Source: Bacillota bacterium
Lineage (GTDB): Bacteria > Bacillota > Clostridia > Christensenellales > Aristaeellaceae
NCBI GenBank assembly: GCA_023411395.1
Contig: JAEYOV010000068.1
Coordinates: forward strand, 71,624 to 135,623
DNA length: 64,000 nt
Direction of reading: 5' to 3'
Part shown: piece after piece, positions 57,261 to 64,000 of the stretch
Layout of the letters: the number at the start of each line of letters is the position of its first letter
How positions within the stretch are numbered: the first letter of the stretch is position 1
Program-made: the position numbers and the translations under genes
Notes under the pieces: model-generated
The model's input: only the letters and a program-made list of their open reading frames with translations
The model's database searches: none
What the model was told of the DNA's origin: nothing

Positions 57261-60200
57261 ATGAAAAAACCAGGGACTAAGCGGACTAAAACGCTTTTCC
57301 GCAAGCTGCTCATGCAGTTCACCCTCGCGGTACTGCTGCAAACGGTCTTGTTTGCAGCAGTGTTCTTGGCCAGCGGCATTTTGCCGCGAATGGAGGAAAA
57401 TGCGTACAGCCTGCTTACCCAGCGGACAAAAAGCCGCGCCGATGCACTGATCAATGCCATGACCCAGCGCTGGTCCAGGCTGGGCTCGGCAAAAAACCGC
57501 ATCGAGGATGATGTGGAAAAGCTGCTGGCTGAAAAAAAAGCTTCCTGGGCGGATCTGCATGTGAACGCATCCCTTAATGAGCAACTGATCACCGCTGTGG
57601 CACCCGAGCTGATAACATTGCTCAGAAGCAACGGCGTAACCGGATCATTTATCGTGCTGGATGGGGCAGGTGTACCCAATCATACCGCTCAGGAAGTGCG
57701 CGCTGGCCTTTACATACGGGATTTGGACCCCAACAATGATGCCGCTTATTCCTTTACCGGCTCCGATCTGTTGATGGAGCGGGGGCTTTCTTCCATTTCC
57801 AAATCTTTGAATATTCCCCTGGACAGCTATTGGAGCGCCGGCTTCCGCTTCTCCAAGGACGGACTTTTACCCAATGAACAGTTTTACTTCCAGCCTTTCC
57901 GGGCTGCCTTGCAAAGCGACGCGCCGGATGACGCCGCCTACGGCTACTGGAGCCCGATTTTCTCTTTAAGCGGCAGCGACGGACAGGTCATTACCTATTC
58001 CATGCCGCTGGTCGCCTCCGACGGCGCGGTGTTTGGGGTGGTGGGCGTAGACCTGACGGAAACACACCTGCTTTCCATGATGGGCTATGGCGAATTGTGG
58101 GAGGACAAAAAGGGCTCTTACTGCCTTGCCATCACCGAAGATGGCGGGCAAAGTTACCGTCCGGTACTTGTAAGCGGCATCAGTTACCGGCGCTACTTTG
58201 GCCAGGCAAGTGCGCTGCTTCACGGAGGCAACGTTTCCGGCCAGGTGATCCGCCTGAATGACAGAGACGGACAAAGCGCCATGCTGGCCAATGTGGAAAA
58301 CCTGCGCCTTTACAACGCCAATACACCCTTTGCCGGCCAGCAGTGGGTGCTGATCGGTATGGTAGAGGAAAACGTACTCCTCTCCTTCTCCGCCCAGGTG
58401 ACTCGCATGGTTGGCTGGGCGCTGTCCCTGGCGTTCCTAATGGGGCTTGCAGGTTCGGCTGTATCCAGCCGCCTCATCACAAAACCCATCATTCTGCTGG
58501 CATCGGAGTTGAAAAAGAGCAATCCAGAAAAGACTGTCAGCCTTAAAAAGCTGAACATTTCGGAAATCGACCAGTTGACCGATTCCATTGAGGAGCTTTC
58601 CAGCGCCGTTGCGGAGTCGGCATCAAAGATTCAGAAAATCATTGCCATGACTGGCGCGCGCATCGGCGTTTTTGAGCATAGCAAAGACGCCCGCTCCGTA
58701 TTTTTAAGCAGAAGCTTGTTTGAATTGCTGGGCCTAACGCCCTGCGAGGGCGATTACGGGTATTTGGACGTACAATTGTTTCACCATCAGATGACGGAGC
58801 TGGAACAGGCCAGGGAACCGAATGAAAAAGATATCTATCATATGATGCGGGATCAGGTGGAGTGGTGGATACAAATCCACACGGTGCATGAAGGGGATCA
58901 GGTACTTGGCACGGTCATGGATGTGACCCGTGAAATGCAGGAAAAGCAAAAGCTTGCATACGAACGGGATTATGATGTGCTGACAAGCCTCTTTAACCGC
59001 CGGGGTTTCATAGAACACGGAGGCAGGCTGCTGCTTGATCCCAAGGAAGCAAAGGTCTGTGCCCTTGTCATGTGGGACATGGATAATCTGAAGTATATCA
59101 ATGATACGTACGGCCATAAAACAGGGGATGAGTATATACAGGCCTTTGCCCAGTGCCTGCATCCCGGCAAGCATGGCAATGTGATGGCTGCACGGCGTTC
59201 CGGCGACGAATTTTATGCGCTTGTTTACGGTTATGAAAACAGGACGGATGCCATGCAGGTCGTCATGTCCATCTGTCACGAGATTGCAAAGACAACCATC
59301 CCCTTGCCCAGCGGCATCCCCTACCGGCTTCGGGCATCCTGCGGCGTCGCCTGGTATCCTTACGACGCCACCATTTTGGAAGACCTGGTGCGGTACGCGG
59401 ATTTTGCCATGTATCAGGCGAAGCATACGCGTAAGGGCGAGCTGCAGGAGTTCAACCGGCTTATGTACGACGGCAACGAGGTGCTTCTAAGCGGACAGGA
59501 GGCGCTGAACAACCTGATCGAACAGGCGCTGATCGACTATGCCATGCAGCCGATCCTCAATGTTAAGACTGGACAGGTTTTTGGCTATGAGATGCTGATG
59601 CGGCCCCGAGGCAATGATTTTTCCGGCCCACGGGACGTGCTTCGCCTGGCTCGCTCCCACGCCCAGCTTTGCCGTGTGGAGCGGCTCACCTGGTTTGGCG
59701 CCATGCAAACTTTTGTCAATTGTCTTCAAATCGGCAGCATACCATCGAATAGCAGGGTGTTTATCCATTCGATCCCAAGCTGCGGCATGAATACAAGCGA
59801 TTTGAATTCCTTTGAGGTGCAGTTCCGCCCATACCTCAAGCAGGTCGTGTTGGAAATCGCCCAGGGTGACCCCTCCAGCGAAGGATTTTTACGGGACAAG
59901 CTATTGCTCACCGAACGCTGGAAGGCAATGGTGGCCATTGACGATTTCGGCAGCAATGATACGGGGGATGTTATGCTCACCACCTTGTCTCCCCAGCTTG
60001 TAAAAATCGGTATGTCCGTTATCCGCAACATCGATACGGATAAGGAACGGCAGCAAATGCTCTCCGGAATCATTGGAATCTGCCGGGAGCGCAACATCCA
60101 GGTAATTGCCGAAGGTGTGGAGACGCGGGAGGAAATGGAAGCTTTGATTTTCTGTGGTGTAGACTACCTGCAGGGCTATTACATTTCCCTGCCCAGCATG

Positions 60201-60269
60201 CCTCCGCTGATGCCCAGCCGGGAAGTCATCGGCCAGGTTTTTGATGCGTTGCAGAAGACGCCGCTATAA
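57261..60269 (+). CDS. Cache-PAS-GGDEF-EAL signalling protein
   Basis: The 1002-residue membrane protein has a helix near residues 19-41, a large external Cache-like sensor, a second helix near 380-400 and a HAMP-like segment. A PAS-like domain leads to a GGDEF domain with RRSGDEF near 644-651 and an EAL domain from about 755. SGDEF is an active-type variant, so diguanylate cyclase activity is plausible. The EAL domain is partly degenerate: GYEMLMR replaces the EALxR motif (Glu kept), the metal Asn position reads FIHSI, and LEIAQ, DDFG, KIGMS and AEGVET remain. It may bind or weakly degrade c-di-GMP. It is cotranscribed with the binding protein. Confidence 0.88.
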   Translation: MKKPGTKRTKTLFRKLLMQFTLAVLLQTVLFAAVFLASGILPRMEENAYSLLTQRTKSRADALINAMTQRWSRLGSAKNRIEDDVEKLLAEKKASWADLHVNASLNEQLITAVAPELITLLRSNGVTGSFIVLDGAGVPNHTAQEVRAGLYIRDLDPNNDAAYSFTGSDLLMERGLSSISKSLNIPLDSYWSAGFRFSKDGLLPNEQFYFQPFRAALQSDAPDDAAYGYWSPIFSLSGSDGQVITYSMPLVASDGAVFGVVGVDLTETHLLSMMGYGELWEDKKGSYCLAITEDGGQSYRPVLVSGISYRRYFGQASALLHGGNVSGQVIRLNDRDGQSAMLANVENLRLYNANTPFAGQQWVLIGMVEENVLLSFSAQVTRMVGWALSLAFLMGLAGSAVSSRLITKPIILLASELKKSNPEKTVSLKKLNISEIDQLTDSIEELSSAVAESASKIQKIIAMTGARIGVFEHSKDARSVFLSRSLFELLGLTPCEGDYGYLDVQLFHHQMTELEQAREPNEKDIYHMMRDQVEWWIQIHTVHEGDQVLGTVMDVTREMQEKQKLAYERDYDVLTSLFNRRGFIEHGGRLLLDPKEAKVCALVMWDMDNLKYINDTYGHKTGDEYIQAFAQCLHPGKHGNVMAARRSGDEFYALVYGYENRTDAMQVVMSICHEIAKTTIPLPSGIPYRLRASCGVAWYPYDATILEDLVRYADFAMYQAKHTRKGELQEFNRLMYDGNEVLLSGQEALNNLIEQALIDYAMQPILNVKTGQVFGYEMLMRPRGNDFSGPRDVLRLARSHAQLCRVERLTWFGAMQTFVNCLQIGSIPSNSRVFIHSIPSCGMNTSDLNSFEVQFRPYLKQVVLEIAQGDPSSEGFLRDKLLLTERWKAMVAIDDFGSNDTGDVMLTTLSPQLVKIGMSVIRNIDTDKERQQMLSGIIGICRERNIQVIAEGVETREEMEALIFCGVDYLQGYYISLPSMPPLMPSREVIGQVFDALQKTPL

Positions 60270-60337
60270 GAAGCATATCCACTGTCTTGTGTATTTTTTC
60301 CAATATCTTTGATTGATGTAAAGGGGAAAGCGCCGCC

Positions 60338-60892
60338 ATGAAAATCGCCTATCCTCAAATCGGTATATGCGGGCTTTCCTGCCGGCTGTGCCCGAATTAC
60401 CAGACGGACGCGGCCAGCCGGTGCCTGGGCTGCAAAAGCCCTGACAGAATCGCGTTGGGATGTCCCTTCATTACCTGCGCGGTGAAGAAGAAGGAACTGG
60501 AGTTCTGCTGGGACTGTCAGGAAAGAGGAACCTGCCCAAAGTGGTTTGCTCACCGGGAGCATGGCAAGCATAGAGATTCTTTTAAATGTTACCAAGCCCT
60601 GGAGAAGGACATCGCTTATATCCAGGAAAACGGCGTGGAAGCTTTCGAGCGGAAGCAGCAGGCAAGGGAGCGTCTTCTTTGTGAAATGCTCCGGGAGTTC
60701 AACGACGGACGCTCCAAAAGCTATTATTGCATCGCCGCCACCGTGATGGAAGAAAACGAGCTTGGCCCTGCGCTGGAAAAGGCCCGGGAAAATTCCGGCG
60801 GGCTCGATGCCAAGGCCAAGGCAAAACTCCTTCACGGTATCCTGGATGGGATTGCGGCGGATAGGCATTACCTTTTGAAGCTGAGGAAGTAA
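60338..60892 (+). CDS. DUF3795 cysteine-rich protein
   Basis: The 184-residue protein has an N-terminal cysteine-rich part (GICGLSCRLCPNYQ, CLGCK, CPFITCAVKKK, FCWDCQERGTCPK) typical of DUF3795, likely a zinc- or iron-sulfur-binding module. Its C-terminal half is charged and helical. The biological role is unknown. AAAGGGGAAAGC lies upstream of the ATG. It is preceded by only 68 bp after the GGDEF gene, without a clear terminator, so it may be read from the same promoter. Confidence 0.8.
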   Translation: MKIAYPQIGICGLSCRLCPNYQTDAASRCLGCKSPDRIALGCPFITCAVKKKELEFCWDCQERGTCPKWFAHREHGKHRDSFKCYQALEKDIAYIQENGVEAFERKQQARERLLCEMLREFNDGRSKSYYCIAATVMEENELGPALEKARENSGGLDAKAKAKLLHGILDGIAADRHYLLKLRK

Positions 60893-60977
60893 GGGACAGA
60901 AACTCCAGGTAGAATGCGCGGCAATATGACAGCCCGTGTGCATATCAAAGTACGCAAAAGATAGATGGCTGTACCGC

Positions 60978-61006
60978 TTGAGAATTGCCCGGCCAAACGA
61001 TATAAT
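60978..61006 (+). promoter_or_regulatory. Promoter of araD
   Basis: TTGAGA at 60978-60983, 17-bp spacer, TATAAT at 61001-61006, 48 bp before the ATG at 61055. Confidence 0.65.
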
Positions 61007-61054
61007 ATAGGCAGCAGCTTCCATGTTAATAAGCATCGGGAAAGGCGGTATTTT

Positions 61055-61753
61055 ATGTCCCTGCAAGCATTGAAGGAACAGGTATTCGAAGCGAATATAT
61101 CTCTTTGGAAAAGTGGATTGGTGGTATTGACCTGGGGAAATGTCAGCGGTATCGACCGTGAGGCTGGGCTTATGGCTATCAAGCCCAGCGGCGTGAGTTA
61201 CGAGATACTCAAGCCGGCAGACATCGTATTGGTACGGCTGGATAACGGGCAAACGGTGGACAGCAAGCTGCGCCCCTCCAGCGATACGGCTACCCATTTG
61301 ATGCTATACAGGGCCTGGCCTGAAATCGGAGGCGTCACCCATACCCACAGCCGCATGGCTACCGCCTGGGCGCAGGCCCGTATGCCTATCCCCTGCTACG
61401 GCACCACTCACGCCGACAGCTTTCATGGCCCTGTCCCTTGTGCCCGTCCCCTGACGGCGGAAGAGGTGGAGCGTAATTATGAGGGTGAGACAGGCAACCT
61501 GATCGTGGAAACGATGAAGGATATGCCGTGTCTGCACGTACCGGCCATCCTGCTAAGCTGCCACGGGCCCTTTACCTGGGGGCAGACGCCGGAAAAGGCG
61601 GTGGAGAATGCCATCATCCTGGAGGAAGTGGCAGCCATGGCGGCTATGACAAAACAATTAAGCCCGGAAGCATTCTCCTGCCCCGAGCATGTCAGCGAAA
61701 AGCACTTCCAGCGTAAGCACGGGAAGAATGCGTATTATGGGCAGAAGAAATAG
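61055..61753 (+). CDS. araD: L-ribulose-5-phosphate 4-epimerase
   Basis: AraD converts L-ribulose-5-phosphate to D-xylulose-5-phosphate, the last dedicated step of L-arabinose use. The 232-residue class II aldolase-fold protein has LTWGNVSGIDRE, IKPSGVSYE and the zinc His pair in THTHSRMATAW. It also has GTTHADSFHGPVPC and the third His in LSCHGPFTWG. ATG 61055 has GGGAAAGGCGG; an extension to 60965 crosses the promoter. It faces araB across a 418-bp gap; no araA is in the window. Confidence 0.95.
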   Translation: MSLQALKEQVFEANISLWKSGLVVLTWGNVSGIDREAGLMAIKPSGVSYEILKPADIVLVRLDNGQTVDSKLRPSSDTATHLMLYRAWPEIGGVTHTHSRMATAWAQARMPIPCYGTTHADSFHGPVPCARPLTAEEVERNYEGETGNLIVETMKDMPCLHVPAILLSCHGPFTWGQTPEKAVENAIILEEVAAMAAMTKQLSPEAFSCPEHVSEKHFQRKHGKNAYYGQKK

Positions 61754-61910
61754 CAAATACGATTTTGAATGCTTTATGCCAAATGCAAACGATATGGGTG
61801 AGGTTAAGCGAGGCTTGCAGAAATATACTCATAGATATGCACTATTATTTCGTATCAGATACCCTTGATGCAGGTATTGCCCCAAGGATGAGAAAAGCAG
61901 CACTTATACT

Positions 61911-61958
61911 CCTTCCGCCGTCTGCGGGCGGCACCTCCCTCACGGAGGGAGGCTTTCT
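61911..61958. repeat. GC-rich double-hairpin element
   Basis: CCGCC...GGGCGG (61915-61931) and CCTCCCT...AGGGAGG (61934-61952) lie side by side. This resembles the dispersed GC-rich double-hairpin repeats common in gut Clostridia (from recollection; no copy seen elsewhere in the window). Confidence 0.45.
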
Positions 61959-62122
61959 GAGAGGCTCCTTCATTGAGGGCGGCCGCCCACAGATGGCTAG
62001 GAGAGGTTTGATAGCAAGGCGATAATCAATTTTTATCAGGGCAGTATAAATCATGAAAGAGCTCTACTCCATTAACGAAGAAAGCTCTTTTCTTAATCGA
62101 GTTAAGTTTTTCAGGGATTGGT

Positions 62123-62160
62123 GCGGGAAGGGGAATTTTTTCAAAAAGTCCCCTTCCCGC
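62123..62160 (-). terminator. Terminator after araB
   Basis: GCGGGAAGGGGA and TCCCCTTCCCGC form a perfect 12-bp stem with a 14-base loop, 12 bp past the araB stop. Confidence 0.7.
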
Positions 62161-62171
62161 ATATTTTCCCG

Positions 62172-63842
62172 TTATACCCCCGCAACCTCTTTGCGCAGGG
62201 CTTTGAGGCGCTTCATCACATCGTTCCCGCCGCGGCCGAAGAAGTCGTGGAGGATGTGATATTCATCGTAGAGCTTGTTGTACACCGCCACGTTTTCAGG
62301 GATGGGCCGGTACACCGTGTCCTTTACCTTGCCCATATCACGGGCAGCCTCAAACACATCGTCATATCCGCCGGCCGTTTTGCCCGCGGCCACCGCGGCA
62401 AAGATGGCGCTGCCCAGCGCCGGGCCCTGCTTGGAGGCGGCGATGCGCACGGGCATGTTCAGTACGTCGGCATAAATTTGCATCGCCATGGCGTTCTTTT
62501 GGCTGATGCCGCCGGAGGCGTACAGTTCCTCTACCGGAACACCGCTTTTCACGAAGTTTTCCACGATCATGCGTGTGCCGTAGGCTGTGGCCTCAATGAG
62601 AGCGCGGTAGATTTCCTCCGGTTTTGTCAAAAGCGTCATGCCCACCATCAGCCCGGTGAGGTCCACATCCACCAATACGGAGCGGTTGCCGTTCCACCAA
62701 TCCAGCGCTACCAGCCCGCTTTCCCCTACCTTGAGGGCCTGCGCCTTTTCCGTCAGGTAAACATGAATATCGATGCCCTTTTCTTTTGCGGCCTTTACGT
62801 ACTCTTCCGGGCAGCAGCGGTCCACGAACCACGCGAAATGGTCTCCCACACAGCTTTGCCCGGCTTCATACCCAAAGTATCCGGGCATGACGCCATCCTC
62901 CACCACACCGCACATGCCGGGCACATCCTTCTCTTTATCGCCCAGCATGATATGGCAGGTGGATGTGCCCATGATGGCCAGGAGCTTTCCAGGCCCGTCA
63001 ATGCCCACCGCCGGGAGGCAGACGTGCGCATCTACATTGGCCACGGCCACGGCAGTGCCGGGGTTCAGCCCGCACCAACGGGAAGCTTGCGCCGTTACTT
63101 CCCCGGCCTTTTGACCCAGGGGAGAAATGTCAGTGGAAAGCTTGTCCTCCACCAGGTTTTCCAGCTTTGGATGGAGCGCCTTGAAGAAATCCTTGCCGGG
63201 GTAGCCCTTTTGCTTGTGCCAGATGGCCTTGTACCCGGCGGTGCAGCTGTTGCGGGTCTCCTTGCCGGTGAGCTGCCAGATCACCCAGTCCGCCGCCTCC
63301 ATGATCCTGTCGGCGGCGTCGTACACCTCCGGCGCTTCCTCCACGATCTGCATTACCTTGGGCACCAGCCATTCGCTGGAGATTTTGCCGCCGTATCGGG
63401 GCAAAAAGTCTTCGCCACGCTTTGCGGCGATTTCATTCAAGCGGTTGGCGTGCTCCTGGGCAGCGTGATGCTTCCAGAGCTTCACGTAAGCGTGAGGGTT
63501 GTGCTTGAATTCAGGCAGCTCGCACAGCGCCGTGCCATCCTCCCTTACGGGAAGGATGGTGCAGGCGGTGAAGTCGATGCCGATGCCGATCACATCCTGA
63601 GCGTCGATGCCGCTTTCACGGATCACCTGGGGGATCGTCTTTTCCATGGCTTCAATGTAGTCCCGAGGATATTGCAGCGCCCAGTCCGGGGGCAGCTTCT
63701 GCCCATCCCACAGTGTTTCGTCCATGACGGCGTGGGTGTAGGGCCACACGGCGGAAGCAAGCTCCCTGCCGGTTCCGATCTCCACTGCCACCGCCCGGCC
63801 GGACAGCGTGCCAAAGTCCATGCCGATTGCGTACTTGGCCAT
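62172..63842 (-). CDS. araB: Ribulokinase
   Basis: AraB phosphorylates L-ribulose with ATP. The 556-residue FGGY kinase has the AraB-type N-terminus IGMDFGTLSGRAVAVE, the substrate region IGIDFTACTILPV and the phosphate loops IMGTSTCHIML and ELYASGGISQKNAMAMQ. The length and DFGTLSGRA motif fit ribulokinase rather than xylulokinase. ATG 63842 has AAAGGAGCGGGAAC. It is 18 bp downstream of the probable GH51 gene and so lies in an arabinan/arabinose operon whose start is outside the window. Confidence 0.95.
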   Translation of the reverse strand: MAKYAIGMDFGTLSGRAVAVEIGTGRELASAVWPYTHAVMDETLWDGQKLPPDWALQYPRDYIEAMEKTIPQVIRESGIDAQDVIGIGIDFTACTILPVREDGTALCELPEFKHNPHAYVKLWKHHAAQEHANRLNEIAAKRGEDFLPRYGGKISSEWLVPKVMQIVEEAPEVYDAADRIMEAADWVIWQLTGKETRNSCTAGYKAIWHKQKGYPGKDFFKALHPKLENLVEDKLSTDISPLGQKAGEVTAQASRWCGLNPGTAVAVANVDAHVCLPAVGIDGPGKLLAIMGTSTCHIMLGDKEKDVPGMCGVVEDGVMPGYFGYEAGQSCVGDHFAWFVDRCCPEEYVKAAKEKGIDIHVYLTEKAQALKVGESGLVALDWWNGNRSVLVDVDLTGLMVGMTLLTKPEEIYRALIEATAYGTRMIVENFVKSGVPVEELYASGGISQKNAMAMQIYADVLNMPVRIAASKQGPALGSAIFAAVAAGKTAGGYDDVFEAARDMGKVKDTVYRPIPENVAVYNKLYDEYHILHDFFGRGGNDVMKRLKALRKEVAGV

Positions 63843-63860
63843 AGTTCCCGCTCCTTTAAG

Positions 63861-64000
63861 TTATTTCATCAGACGGACAACGTTCCAGCTCAGGCCGGGC
63901 AAAGCGATGGTGAAGCGGCCATTGTCCAGCTTGCCGCCTTTGCCTGCTTTGGGGGAAACGTTGTCCGGGTCCAGCTCGGTGTTGACAGCCTTCACATCGT
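63861..64000 (-). CDS. Probable GH51 alpha-L-arabinofuranosidase (C-terminal end only)
   Basis: Only the last 46 codons are visible, ending NGRFTIALPGLSWNVVRLMK and stopping at 63861. The segment VNTELDPDNVSPK followed by a closing beta strand resembles the C-terminal beta domain of GH51 arabinofuranosidases, which release L-arabinose from polysaccharides. Immediate linkage to araB supports this. The catalytic domain lies outside the window, so the family is inferred. Confidence 0.55.
   Translation of the reverse strand, partial: DVKAVNTELDPDNVSPKAGKGGKLDNGRFTIALPGLSWNVVRLMK

Larger units (their letters stand above)
61754..62171. other. Intergenic region (418 bp) between araD and araB
   Basis: No credible gene is present. 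It contains a GC-rich hairpin cluster at 61911-61958, an AAAGAGCT/AGCTCTTT hairpin followed by T (62055-62091) that could end araD transcription, and the araB terminator at 62123-62160. Confidence 0.65.

Noticed and set aside
60179..61297. 372-codon minus-strand open frame
   Set aside because: It crosses the GGDEF gene end, the DUF3795 gene, the araD promoter and araD in antisense; no protein features.
1..64000. tRNA or rRNA genes, CRISPR arrays, transposases or phage genes
   Set aside because: None recognised on either strand by eye; short structured RNAs could still be missed without a covariance search.

Overview
The window is a GC-rich (roughly 55-58%), gene-dense stretch of a bacterial chromosome. 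It most likely comes from an anaerobic, endospore-capable member of the Clostridia (Bacillota). The evidence is the germination protease gpr next to spoIIP, an RnfC subunit at the left edge, the Firmicutes blocks dxs-tlyA-nadK-argR-recN and (PDZ/radical SAM/DUF512)-der-plsY, strong AGGAGG-type ribosome binding sites, and TTGACA/TATAAT promoters often with an extended TGn -10. No rRNA, tRNA, CRISPR array, phage or transposase gene was seen. I recognise 54 protein genes, two of them cut by the window edges (rnfC on the left, a probable GH51 arabinofuranosidase on the right).

Layout. 1-7.2 kb: rnfC, then recN/argR/nadK/tlyA/dxs on the minus strand (DNA repair, arginine control, NADP and isoprenoid supply). 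7.2-11.4 kb: a small membrane protein, ddl, a membrane-anchored MurF and a hydrolase (peptidoglycan precursors). 11.5-18 kb: a PfkB kinase, a low-GC TIM-barrel/DUF1330 pair, an EF-G paralogue, a YdeI-type protein and murI. 18-24 kb: spoIIP, gpr and a MacAB-type export system. 24-36 kb: radical SAM/DUF512, der, plsY, an ornithine-cyclodeaminase-like (TIGR00300) enzyme, RlmI-type methyltransferase, deoD, cysK, a glycerophosphodiesterase, a GH65 phosphorylase and an ArsR-controlled small operon. 36.5-49 kb: a two-component system with a DUF4342 protein, a heterodimeric ABC exporter with a C39-like cysteine peptidase, SulP transporter, isochorismatase-like hydrolase, FadR-type regulator, SPFH/zinc-ribbon protein and a receiver-like protein. 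49-64 kb: a two-gene lipid or natural-product locus, asnB, a solute-binding lipoprotein paired with a Cache-GGDEF-EAL protein, and L-arabinose use (araD, araB, GH51).

The most unusual locus is 49.2-53.4 kb. One 1109-residue protein joins an acyl-adenylating ligase, an acyl carrier domain and a PLP-dependent alpha-oxoamine synthase. It is transcribed with a short-chain dehydrogenase whose only sensible start codon is ATA. Together they have all the parts to activate an acyl chain, condense it with an amino acid and reduce the resulting amino-ketone, a sphingoid-base-like logic not usually expected in Clostridia. The product cannot be read from sequence.

Several regulatory signals can be read directly. 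An ARG-box-like site overlaps the nadK-argR-recN promoter. A dyad spans the consensus promoter of the ArsR operon. Four 11-bp-spaced hexamers precede the DUF4342/two-component operon. A terminator-like hairpin sits in the asnB leader. A sigma-G-like promoter precedes gpr. There are also four intergenic palindromic elements that look like dispersed repeats.
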